Of a stretch of DNA of 41,555 bases, positions 18,243 through 26,013 are shown piece by piece; positions within the stretch are counted from its first letter, which is position 1, and the number at the start of each line of letters is the position of its first letter. The notes under the pieces are model-generated. The model searched no databases and was not told where the DNA came from. It worked only from the letters and a program-made list of their open reading frames with translations. The translations under genes were made by a program, and so were the position numbers. The DNA is from Methanomicrobiales archaeon (GTDB lineage Archaea > Halobacteriota > Methanomicrobia > Methanomicrobiales > JACTUA01), in the NCBI GenBank assembly GCA_029907705.1, contig JARYLJ010000016.1, positions 1-41,555 of the forward strand, in the 5' to 3' direction.

Positions 18243-18479
18243 TTACTTCAGGTATTCCCGCTTCTTTGGCGGCTTCATCGCATCCTCGGGCGTCTTGATG
18301 TCGGGCCTGATATGCGTCATCGGGAAGCACTGATACTCCTCGCAGGCGCACTGCGGGCACTTTCTCAGGTCCTGCTCGGCAGCATTCAGCTCGTACTCGG
18401 CACCGCAGTCGATGCATACGTACTTGCCCGGCCCCACTTTGGAGCCCGCCTTCATCTTTTTGGGCTTCATTTCGGCCAT
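18243..18479 (-). CDS. rubredoxin-like/zinc-ribbon small protein
   Basis: The 78-residue protein has C22, C25 ([12 protein letters not shown]) and C41, C44 ([14 protein letters not shown]), the two knuckles of a rubredoxin-type fold, with two further cysteines at 46 and 51. The aromatic residues next to the knuckles and a 15-residue spacing are looser than in true rubredoxin, so a zinc ribbon cannot be excluded. GGTGAG four nt before the ATG and a TATA box at 18511-18518 mark it as the first gene of the operon with desulforedoxin-like, CMD-like and Prx6 genes. A role as electron donor to Prx6 or rubrerythrin is inference. Confidence 0.78.
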   Translation of the reverse strand: MAEMKPKKMKAGSKVGPGKYVCIDCGAEYELNAAEQDLRKCPQCACEEYQCFPMTHIRPDIKTPEDAMKPPKKREYLK

Positions 18480-18510
18480 TTTCTCACCATTCCTTCTTTG
18501 ACATCTATCG

Positions 18511-18518
18511 TATTTATG
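18511..18518 (-). promoter_or_regulatory. TATA box of the rubredoxin-Prx6 operon
   Basis: CATAAATA on the minus strand, about 34 nt before the first start codon; a short leader with GGTGAG follows. Confidence 0.5.
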
Positions 18519-18654
18519 GCTTTGTGAAATTGCACCAGGGGCAGAGAGGTCCCATTAAATGGCTTCTTGAAGGCAAAAGGGCATTCTTCAGCCTTTTATC
18601 ATGTAAGGGATCGAACCATCACATCTATATGCGGTAAAGGTGCATGTTCGTCGG

Positions 18655-19254
18655 ATGAGTACGAAGGTGATCGGTCTTCTGGGAAGTCCCCTGTCGGAAG
18701 GGAATACCGCACAGCTGCTGGATCAGGCATTGAAAGGCGCCTCGGAGGCAGGCTGCGATGTGGAACGGATCGAGGTGCCTTTTCTTAAAATAAAGCCCTG
18801 CATGGAGATATTTTACTGCGTGGAGCACGAGACCTGCAGAATACAGGACGACATGCAGGAGATGTACCGGAAATTCAGCGAGCTCGACGGACTCATCATC
18901 GCCACCCCGGTGATGACGATGGGGGTGCCCGGTGCCCTGAAGTCGTTCATGGACAGGTTCCAGGTCTTTTTCATGGCCAAGTACCTGAGAAAGAAACCGC
19001 TCGTGGCCGAAGAGAAGCGGACCAGGAGACGGTGCCTACTCATCTCCATATCGGGGATGAACATCCCCGATGTCTTCACCGGGCTGAAGATGACCGTGCA
19101 GGCCTTCTGCCATATCGTCGACTGCCGGTACGCTGACGAGCTGCTTATCAGGGACATGGACCATATCCGCGAGATCCGGACCAGGCCCGATCTGCTGAAA
19201 ACCGCCCACGACAAGGGGTTCGAACTGGGAAAGGCACTCGTCGCCAGAGAATAG
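18655..19254 (+). CDS. flavodoxin-fold NADPH-dependent FMN reductase family protein, atypical cysteines
   Basis: The 199-residue protein begins GLLGSPLSEGNTAQLL, the FMN-phosphate loop of the family, with LIIATPVMTMGVPGALK as the second flavin segment. The cysteine cluster is C49, C55, C61 (PCMEIFYCVEHETC): one ligand fewer and wider spacing than in the Isf proteins at 15.3-16.5 kb, so a 4Fe-4S cluster is doubtful. Start 18655 was chosen because CTATATG at about 18625-18631 is a fitting TATA box; GTG 18640 would add five residues. Divergent from the Prx6 operon and followed by rubrerythrin. Confidence 0.86.
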   Translation: MSTKVIGLLGSPLSEGNTAQLLDQALKGASEAGCDVERIEVPFLKIKPCMEIFYCVEHETCRIQDDMQEMYRKFSELDGLIIATPVMTMGVPGALKSFMDRFQVFFMAKYLRKKPLVAEEKRTRRRCLLISISGMNIPDVFTGLKMTVQAFCHIVDCRYADELLIRDMDHIREIRTRPDLLKTAHDKGFELGKALVARE

Positions 19255-19328
19255 CATTATTGCTACGCCCCTCTGCAGGAATGCCCCTGTCAGGAATCAT
19301 TATGTGAGCGGACGTATCATTCCTCCTC

Positions 19329-19829
19329 ATGGAGACAGACAATAATCTGAAGGAGGCATTCGCCGGCGAGTCCCGGGCGAACCGCAAGTATACCGCCTTT
19401 TCCGAGCGTGCAGAGGAGGAGGGATTCAGAAATGTGGCGAAACTCCTGAAGGCGGCCTCGGAGGCGGAGGCGATACATTCGGCGCGACTGCTCCGCGTGA
19501 TGAAGGAGGTCTCCAGCACGGCAGGAAACCTGGAGAAGGGCATTGAAGGGGAGACGTACGAATTCACCCGCATGTACCCCGGATTCATCGAGAAGGCGAA
19601 ATCGGAGGGTAACAACGATGCGGTCACCGCATTCACCTACGCGATGAAGGCAGAGGAGGTGCACGCGAAGTTCTACAGGCAGGCGCTGGAGCGGGTGAAG
19701 GCCGGCAGAGATCTGGATGCGCAGAAGTTCTTCCTCTGCCCGGTCTGCGGAAACATCGCACTCGACGCCCCGCCCGAACGGTGTCCCATCTGTGGAGTTC
19801 CGGGGAGCAGGTTCAGAAAAATCGAATGA
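19329..19829 (+). CDS. rbr: rubrerythrin
   Basis: The 166-residue protein has an N-terminal four-helix diiron domain (FAGESRANRKYTAF, SEAEAIHSARLL, GETYEFTRMYPGF, AMKAEEVHAKFY supply the carboxylates and histidine) and a C-terminal rubredoxin domain with CPVCG and CPICG near residues 139-160. It reduces H2O2 to water with electrons from a rubredoxin or NAD(P)H-dependent donor in anaerobes. Length is on the short side but complete. Placed 75 nt after a flavoprotein gene and next to other oxygen-defence genes; a separate promoter is not clear. Confidence 0.94.
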   Translation: METDNNLKEAFAGESRANRKYTAFSERAEEEGFRNVAKLLKAASEAEAIHSARLLRVMKEVSSTAGNLEKGIEGETYEFTRMYPGFIEKAKSEGNNDAVTAFTYAMKAEEVHAKFYRQALERVKAGRDLDAQKFFLCPVCGNIALDAPPERCPICGVPGSRFRKIE

Positions 19830-20858
19830 ATTCATCTTTTCCTGGTTTTTTTGGGCCATTTTTAAATACCGTCCGGGGAGCCGCAATCGCATCCGACCGC
19901 ACCGACCCGGAGCAGCGATCGATCGTCGCGACGGGATCCCTTCTCTTCAAACCCTGTAACGTTGAGGATCCAGCCTCGCCACGCAGCAAGAGAGGCGAGC
20001 GCCCCGATCCGTTCATCTCTGCAAAAGGTTTATTTCATTGGCAGCGGGTTTCTTGCACGCTTCAACGGCGGTCACTATGAAGCGGTCGACTTCCTCCTCC
20101 GCAGAACCGGGGGATTCCTTCACAGGCACCCTTATCCGCATTGGCATATCGAATACGGACTCCCGCTCACCGGACGTCACCGATGGAGATGTTCATTCCG
20201 CCCTCTGAGATCGCCGCACGCAACCATCGACAGTCCTGATCGCGGCGATCCCGCTCACTGCTCCCGGATACCGGCTGGATGCCAGCTCGGGCATGCCTTC
20301 TACCGAAACCTCCTGATTGAAGTGCTCTTCGGAAGCCCGTGGATGCACACACCGGCGGTCGCGTCGCCACCGCACCACCCATGCGACGGCTCATGAATCG
20401 GCCCCCTCTATGGATCGATCCCGAAAGAACCATACGGAAGAGGGAGCGATCTTCTCATTCCCCGAAAATAATACGGCGAGGGATTCGATGGTTTTTCAGC
20501 GAGTGGAAAGAACCGACTTTTGATGGTAAAATGAATAAGTCTCTCGCTTCTTTCTCAATCGATGAACGTTGGTGTGTGCTCATCCCCTGCTCCGCCCCGT
20601 CGGCTCCGGCGCTTCCGACTGCGATTCCCGCTCTCTGTCCTGGATCGAACTTCGGGCGTTCCCCTGCACGGATGGGGGATATGACAGAGGTGGCGTACTT
20701 CTTTATCCTAAAATTGCATGCATGTGGCCATGGCGTTCGATCCGGGCACTGGAACACGAGCGATATCAAGGATCCTTGATGCCCGGATGTACCCATGCGC
20801 CGGAAGATACGGGAGAGGAGAACCCCGATGAATCTCCGGTGAGGCGGGAGCACAATAC
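19830..20858. other. 1,029-nt gene-free stretch holding repeat copy B
   Basis: Both strands were read without finding a convincing protein. CATTTTTAAATACCG at about 19857-19871 is TATA-like. The TGGATCGATCC block is at 20407-20433 and repeat copy B at 20485-20777. Relative to copy A, the short block precedes the long element instead of following it. Confidence 0.5.
20485..20777 (+). repeat. dispersed noncoding element, copy B
   Basis: Partner of copy A (14738-15025); same strand and same order of landmarks, ending in ACACGAGCGAT at about 20752-20762. Between the landmarks the two differ by substitutions and one- or two-base indels, so neither copy is an assembly duplicate of the other. Confidence 0.5.
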
Positions 20859-22142
20859 TCATGAATCATCGCGTTGATCGCCCTGGAAGACCAGCTTTCT
20901 GCCCAGGTGCTCCTCCACGGCCGACGCGAGTGCCTCCCTCTGCCGGAGAATTCTGCTTCTGATCGTCTTCTTCTTCTCCACCAGCTCCTCACTCTCCCGC
21001 CGGAGTCCCCTCTTCGCTGCGTCCAGCTCCTCCAGTGTTCTGACGATCTTCTGCTCCGTCTGCCACACCTCTGAGAAGTCGATCATCCTCTCCAGCCCTT
21101 CCCTCTCCCTTCGGACCCTCTCCCCCTCCTCCAGCGTGGCGATCGCCTCCTGGAGAGCGCTCCCTTCCCCCGAGAAGAGCTCCTTCTCCTCCCTCCCCTT
21201 CAGCACAAGCTGTCCATCCTCGAGGAGCTTCTTCACCTGACTGGATGCACGCATGAGCATGTCCGAGACGCATCCATCTCCCGCCTCCCTCCCCTCGAGC
21301 ACGCCGATCGCCTCCTCGAGCAACGCCTCGCTGCGTGAATTCTTCTGCCTTCGCGAGATCGCGGCACCTCTCCTGAAGACCGCCAGCAGTACGGCGACGA
21401 TCCGGTCCCGCTGCTGCCTGAGCGAAGACTCCGACTGACGGAGTTCCTCCACCCTCTTCTTCATCGCCGCCAGTTCGGCGTAACCATGAGAGATCCGCAG
21501 CGCCTCTCTCATCTCCGCCGTCTCCCTCTCTCTCGCCTCGATCGCCCCCGTCTCCTCCTCAATCCGGGAGATTCGCAGTTCCGTATCGCGCTCCTCCCCT
21601 TCGAGCGCCTGCAGGAGCTTCATTTGCGAATCGACGAGGGAGAGATTCTTCCTCCTCTCCTCCGCATCACGCCGCTTGCCGCTCATATGGTTGAGGCAGG
21701 CGCCCAGCGTGCTGATCCGCTCCCTCACTCCGCGCATCTCCTCCGGCAGGATCCCCTGCAGGTATTTCCCCGCGCCCTTCATCGCCGAGATGCAGCCTTT
21801 CAGGATGCCGGCGACCTCCTGGTAAAATTCCTCGCCTCTCTCCGGAAGCGGACGCTGAAGCTGCTGCTCCATCGCCTTCAGGAAGGCAGGGAGCGAGGTG
21901 CGTGCGATCTTCTCGAGTTTCGGGTGCCACGCCGCCTCCCTCTCCCTGTTCTTCATCCGCCCAACCAGGTTCGATAGCTCGCGGATCTCCCGCTCCACGA
22001 CCGCTCTCTCTTCCAGAATGCCCCGCTCCAGACGCGCCTCCAGCGCTTCTCTCTCCCCCTCCACGAATGCCCCCAGGTCGGAGAACCCGATACCCCGGTC
22101 TGCCTCGTCTCTGCCGAATATGGAGCGGATTTTTTCCAGCAT
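20859..22142 (-). CDS. uncharacterised coiled-coil protein
   Basis: The 427-residue protein is nearly all charged helix: long Glu/Arg/Leu-rich heptads (EALEARLERGILEERAVVER, ELRISRIEEETGAIEARERE, KRVEELRQSESSLRQQRDR) with a less charged middle (SLPAFLKAMEQQL, IAVLLAVFRRGAAISRRQ). No signal peptide, no enzyme motif. An SMC-like ATPase head is absent, so it is a stand-alone coiled coil. It lies 25 nt behind the AOR-family gene with a GAGG motif before its ATG, so the two are probably co-transcribed, though a functional link is not obvious. Family not recognised. Confidence 0.75.
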   Translation of the reverse strand: MLEKIRSIFGRDEADRGIGFSDLGAFVEGEREALEARLERGILEERAVVEREIRELSNLVGRMKNREREAAWHPKLEKIARTSLPAFLKAMEQQLQRPLPERGEEFYQEVAGILKGCISAMKGAGKYLQGILPEEMRGVRERISTLGACLNHMSGKRRDAEERRKNLSLVDSQMKLLQALEGEERDTELRISRIEEETGAIEARERETAEMREALRISHGYAELAAMKKRVEELRQSESSLRQQRDRIVAVLLAVFRRGAAISRRQKNSRSEALLEEAIGVLEGREAGDGCVSDMLMRASSQVKKLLEDGQLVLKGREEKELFSGEGSALQEAIATLEEGERVRREREGLERMIDFSEVWQTEQKIVRTLEELDAAKRGLRRESEELVEKKKTIRSRILRQREALASAVEEHLGRKLVFQGDQRDDS

Positions 22143-22167
22143 ATGCAGCCTCTTTTCGATTCAGCGG

Positions 22168-23991
22168 TCAGTCATCCCCACCATATCGCGATCCCTCTTC
22201 GATCCCTGCATCGGCCCCGATACCCAGCCTCTCCCGCGTTCTGCCGGTGGGGATCCCCTGTTCGTCCCATCCGCGTTCCCGGTAGTACTCGCTGAGCAAC
22301 GGATCCCTCCTCCACCCCTTCCCGCCAGCACCAGCCCCTTCCTTTGAAAGGAGCCTGTCGGGAAGCGTATCGTCCTTCATCTCCAGGCCGGCACCCAGAT
22401 TGAAGAGGCGCTGCAGGTTCCATATCCTCTCGCCGATGCGCAGGAATTCCGCCTCATCGATCTCCTCGCCGAGGAGCTCCGATGCCATGTACGCATAATC
22501 CTTGGCATGGAAGGTCCTGATGGTGAAGAGGCACATGCCCAGGGAGTCGATGCATGCGGAGATATCCTGCATGTACTTCGTCCAGTATGCCTTCCCTTCC
22601 AAGGAGAGCGGGTCCAGCCGGACGGGAATGCCCAGCACCTCGGGGTACACCATGTTCCCGTACACATGGCAGGCGCCCCGCACGGAGGTCGCGTACTCCA
22701 GCCCCTGCCCCTGGAGCCCCCTGGGATCGTAGGCGGGGATCTCCTGGCCCTTCACGCTCATCGAGAGCTCCGGATGTCCGTACCGCCGCGCGAACCGGAG
22801 CGATCCCTCTGCCAGCTCCGCACCGATGCCCTCGCCGAAGGCGATCATCCGTACGAGGGGCTCCAGTACTCCCGCGTCCCCGAACCTGAACGGGTTACTG
22901 ATATGGCCCCTCTCCGCCATCTCCATCGCACAGGCGATCGTGGCACCCGTGGAGATCGTATCGAGGCCCAGCTCGTTGCACAGGTAGTTCGCCCGGGCAA
23001 TCGCCTTCAGGTCATTTACGCCGCAGGCGGGTCCGAACGCCCAGATCGTCTCGTATTCAGGCCCTTCACCGTCATGGCCGTTCGTCGAGGTGACCCTGCC
23101 GCAGGCGACCGGGCAGGCGTAGCAGCCCTTTCTTCCCCTCAGGATCGTCCGCTCCATCTCCTCTCCGGAGACCATCTCCGCCCCCTCGAACCTCGAATGC
23201 TGGAAGTTCCTGGTCGGCAGGAGCTCCTTCTCGTTGATCAGGTTTACCAGCGTGGCGGTGCCATAACGGTGGAGACCACCCCGTGCGATGCCGCTCTTCT
23301 CCACCTTCTCCCGAACGAACTCCCTGACCCGTGCGGCCCCCTCTTCGTCCCAGCTCCGTTCCCTTCTCCTGCCGGTCACCACGATCGCCTTCAGCCTCTT
23401 CGCGCCCATGACGGCGCCCACGCCGCCCCTGCCGGCCGCCCTTGCCTTCTCGTCGATGATACAGGAGATGAGCGCCTGGCGCTCTCCCGCCGGCCCGATG
23501 CACGCCACCCTCGCGTTCCTGTCACCGGTATCACGGCGGATCGCCTCCGTCACCTCCGCTGTACCCATGCCCCAGTAGTCCGATGCATCGTGGAGCTCTG
23601 CTCCCGCTTCATCGATCCTCAGGAGTACGGGCGATGCGGAGGCCCCTCTGAGGACAATTGTGTCCGTACCTGCCCTCCGGAGCGCGGCCCCGAACTGCCC
23701 CCCCATGTTCGAACTGGTCAGCGTGCCCGTCAGGGGGGATTTTGTCACCACGTCGAGACGGGAACCGAGCGGAACGCCGGTCCCCGTCAGCAGGCCTGCG
23801 GAGAATACCAGAATATTCTCGGGGCGGAGGGGATCGATGGCCGGATCCAGCCCCCGCGTGGCGATGCGGACCCCCACTCCGCGTCCCCCCAGAAAACCCC
23901 TCCGGATCGCACGGGAGAGGCCTGATTCGGCGATGGTGTGCCCCCCGAGGTCCACATCCAGTACGGAGCCAAAAGCCCCCCCTCCCTGCAT
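22168..23991 (-). CDS. tungsten-containing aldehyde:ferredoxin oxidoreductase family protein
   Basis: The enzyme oxidises aldehydes to acids with ferredoxin through a tungsten bis-pterin. From ATG 23991 it has 607 residues, normal for the family. The 4Fe-4S ligands are C290, C293, C297 (GCYACPVACGR) and C487 (DSLGMCLFTIR), nearly the positions known in Pyrococcus AOR. Pterin-binding segments RGGVGAVMGAKRLKAIVV and TSTNGHDGEGPEYETIWAFG are present. The frame is open 38 codons further up, but the TATA box at 24016-24023 lies 28 nt before 23991 and the N-terminus there matches family length. The specific aldehyde is unknown; a role in detoxification or in amino acid-derived aldehydes is inference. 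Confidence 0.92.
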   Translation of the reverse strand: MQGGGAFGSVLDVDLGGHTIAESGLSRAIRRGFLGGRGVGVRIATRGLDPAIDPLRPENILVFSAGLLTGTGVPLGSRLDVVTKSPLTGTLTSSNMGGQFGAALRRAGTDTIVLRGASASPVLLRIDEAGAELHDASDYWGMGTAEVTEAIRRDTGDRNARVACIGPAGERQALISCIIDEKARAAGRGGVGAVMGAKRLKAIVVTGRRRERSWDEEGAARVREFVREKVEKSGIARGGLHRYGTATLVNLINEKELLPTRNFQHSRFEGAEMVSGEEMERTILRGRKGCYACPVACGRVTSTNGHDGEGPEYETIWAFGPACGVNDLKAIARANYLCNELGLDTISTGATIACAMEMAERGHISNPFRFGDAGVLEPLVRMIAFGEGIGAELAEGSLRFARRYGHPELSMSVKGQEIPAYDPRGLQGQGLEYATSVRGACHVYGNMVYPEVLGIPVRLDPLSLEGKAYWTKYMQDISACIDSLGMCLFTIRTFHAKDYAYMASELLGEEIDEAEFLRIGERIWNLQRLFNLGAGLEMKDDTLPDRLLSKEGAGAGGKGWRRDPLLSEYYRERGWDEQGIPTGRTRERLGIGADAGIEEGSRYGGDD

Positions 23992-24015
23992 ACTCAGTCC
24001 ATTGCCGCACACGAT

Positions 24016-24023
24016 TGATAAAT
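24016..24023 (-). promoter_or_regulatory. TATA box for the AOR-family gene
   Basis: ATTTATCA on the minus strand, centred about 28 nt before ATG 23991. It sits inside the longer open frame and so argues against the upstream start at 24105. Confidence 0.42.
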
Positions 24024-24150
24024 CTGATGCGCCTCCGGGCCAAAAGAACCCTCCACCCTGTTCACAAGCCTGAATTTTCGCTATTTTAGACCCGCGGGCC
24101 ATCACTGAACATCGACAAGCATTATTATTCCATCAATCCGATGTTGCTCT

Positions 24151-25302
24151 ATGCCCCGGGTGAGGATATACTCCACAGAGAACTGCCCCTACTGCAGGAT
24201 GGCAAAGGCATTCATGGACAGGCATGGGATCGAATACACCAATATTGACGTGGGCAAGGACAGGGAGGCGGCAAGGGAGATGATCGAGCTCTCCGGCCAG
24301 TACGGCGTGCCGGTGATCGTGATTGACGACGAGGTGATCGTCGGCCTGGACATGGAGCGGCTGGAGCGGCTTGCCGGAAGCGAGAGGGGCGAAGAGGCGC
24401 AGGACGTGGTGATCATCGGTGCGGGGCCTGCCGGCCTCACCGCCGCCATGTACTGCGCCCGCAAGTCCCTCCGCACACTCGTGATCGGCGCCGACATCGG
24501 GGGGCAGGCGCTCTGGAGCTGGTCGATCGACAACTACATGGGGTACCGCATGATCACCGGCGAGGAGCTGATGAAGAAGTTCGAGGAGCAGGTGAGGGAG
24601 CTGAACATCAGGCTCGAACTGGACAGGGTCGGGGCCGTATCCAGGGAGAACGCATCCTTCATGGTGATCACCGCCTCGGGTAGGGTGTACCATGCGAGGA
24701 CGCTGATCATCGCGACCGGAAAGAGGCCGCGAACGCTCGGGCTGAAGGAGGAGGACAGGTACATAGGAAAAGGGGTAAGCGTCTGCTCCACCTGCGACGG
24801 TCCTCTCTACAGGGAGAAGGTGGTGGGCGTCGTCGGCGGGGGTAATTCGGCGCTCCAGACCGCGATCGAGATGAGCGGGATCGCAAAGGAGGTGTACCTG
24901 ATCGTCCGCAGCTCGATGAAGGCGGACGAGATCCTGAAGGATGCATATGCAAAGAAGAAGAATGTCACCACCCTGCTGGACACCGTCGTCACCTCCCTGT
25001 ACGGCGAGCCGTTTCTGCAGGGGATAACGGTCAAAAACATGAAGTCCGGGGAGGAGAGGAAGATCGAAATGGACGGCCTCTTCCTGGAGATCGGCCTCCT
25101 CCCCAACACCGATTTCCTGGGGGGTTTCGTGGAGCTGAATGATGCGGGCGAGGTCGTCGTGGACATCAACTGCCACACGAGCGTGGAGGGCGTCTTTGCC
25201 GCCGGCGATGTGACGAACATCAAAGGGAAGCAGATCATCATCGCCGCGGGCGAGGGAGCGAAGGCGGCGCTGGAGGCGTACGAGTACCTGGTGAGGCGGT
25301 GA
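24151..25302 (+). CDS. glutaredoxin-thioredoxin reductase fusion
   Basis: The 383-residue protein joins two redox modules. Residues 1-80 are a NrdH/glutaredoxin-like domain with CPYC at 12-15 and the cis-proline segment GVPVIVID. From about residue 84 a complete thioredoxin reductase follows: FAD-binding VIIGAGPAGLTAAMYCA, active-site CSTCDG (C212, C215), the NAD(P) site VVGGGNSALQTAIEM, and the C-terminal FAD segment GVFAAGDV. The substrate disulfide domain is thus built into its own reductase, a rare arrangement compared with separate genes. Electrons would go from NAD(P)H or F420H2 to FAD, to CSTC, then CPYC. In VVGGGNS the two-arginine NADPH signature after this loop is not evident (IVRSSMK), so the electron donor is uncertain. 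Divergent from the AOR gene. Confidence 0.94.
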   Translation: MPRVRIYSTENCPYCRMAKAFMDRHGIEYTNIDVGKDREAAREMIELSGQYGVPVIVIDDEVIVGLDMERLERLAGSERGEEAQDVVIIGAGPAGLTAAMYCARKSLRTLVIGADIGGQALWSWSIDNYMGYRMITGEELMKKFEEQVRELNIRLELDRVGAVSRENASFMVITASGRVYHARTLIIATGKRPRTLGLKEEDRYIGKGVSVCSTCDGPLYREKVVGVVGGGNSALQTAIEMSGIAKEVYLIVRSSMKADEILKDAYAKKKNVTTLLDTVVTSLYGEPFLQGITVKNMKSGEERKIEMDGLFLEIGLLPNTDFLGGFVELNDAGEVVVDINCHTSVEGVFAAGDVTNIKGKQIIIAAGEGAKAALEAYEYLVRR

Positions 25303-25641
25303 TCCCTTCTTTCCGCAGATGGAGCGATAAGGTTACCCCACTCATCTTCTATTGCCCGAAGAGACCATTGCCAAACGATTCCGGCGCGGCATTCGGAGCC
25401 CCCCTCCCGTGCACGGCACAGACAGAAGGAACTGCCATCCGGTCATTTACTCCCAGAGGCATGGACAGAACGCTTCCTGCTGGGTAATTCCCCATCGGCA
25501 TGGAGCGCGGCAGAAGCCCACAAAAACGCCATGGTCGCTCGCCCGCACGGTATGCATGTCATTAAAACCACAGAACCGCTTCCTGCGATCCCTCCTTGGA
25601 TCATGCATCTATAAAAATCGCCGGCGCAGAAGTACAATCGG
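25303..25641. other. 339-nt intergenic stretch, promoter at its end
   Basis: No supported gene or repeat is seen. CTATAAAA at 25609-25616 serves the small membrane protein gene that follows. Confidence 0.4.
25609..25616 (+). promoter_or_regulatory. TATA box for the small membrane protein/antiporter pair
   Basis: CTATAAAA, about 29 nt before ATG 25642. No ribosome-binding motif follows, so the first gene is probably translated from a very short or absent leader. Confidence 0.55.
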
Positions 25642-25983
25642 ATGGAGACACTCACGCTCCTCACCTTCCTCATCTGCTTCGCGCTCGTCGCCGCCGGATA
25701 CATCGTGGCCTTCAAAGAAGGGTTCTTCGACCGCTGTTTCTCCTGCGGCAGATACGAGGATCCGGCAGGTCTCAGGAGATGGATCGGTCTGAACCTGATG
25801 GTGATTGGCTTTCTGGCCGGTGTCTCCGCCCTTCTGCAGTTCTCCAGCCCTTCCACACATTTCTACATGTTCCTCGCCTTCGTGGCAGTGATCCTGCCCC
25901 TGATGACGCTCCGGATCGTCAGGGGTAGCCGCCGGTACCGCAGTTCGGTGCGGGCACAGGAGGCGCCCGCGAACCAGGGGTGA
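25642..25983 (+). CDS. small three-helix membrane protein (DUF3784-like)
   Basis: The 113-residue protein has membrane helices at about residues 4-24, 46-67 and 73-93, with a polar segment containing FDRCFSCGRYEDP between the first and second, and a basic C-terminal tail. The layout and the conserved-looking first loop resemble small DUF3784-type membrane proteins, which have no known function; the match is by general pattern only. It lies 30 nt upstream of the cation/proton antiporter with which it is probably co-transcribed, so it might be an accessory subunit (inference). Confidence 0.6.
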   Translation: METLTLLTFLICFALVAAGYIVAFKEGFFDRCFSCGRYEDPAGLRRWIGLNLMVIGFLAGVSALLQFSSPSTHFYMFLAFVAVILPLMTLRIVRGSRRYRSSVRAQEAPANQG

Positions 25984-26013
25984 AGATGCGGGTGAGAGGG
26001 GGTCGGTGAAGAG

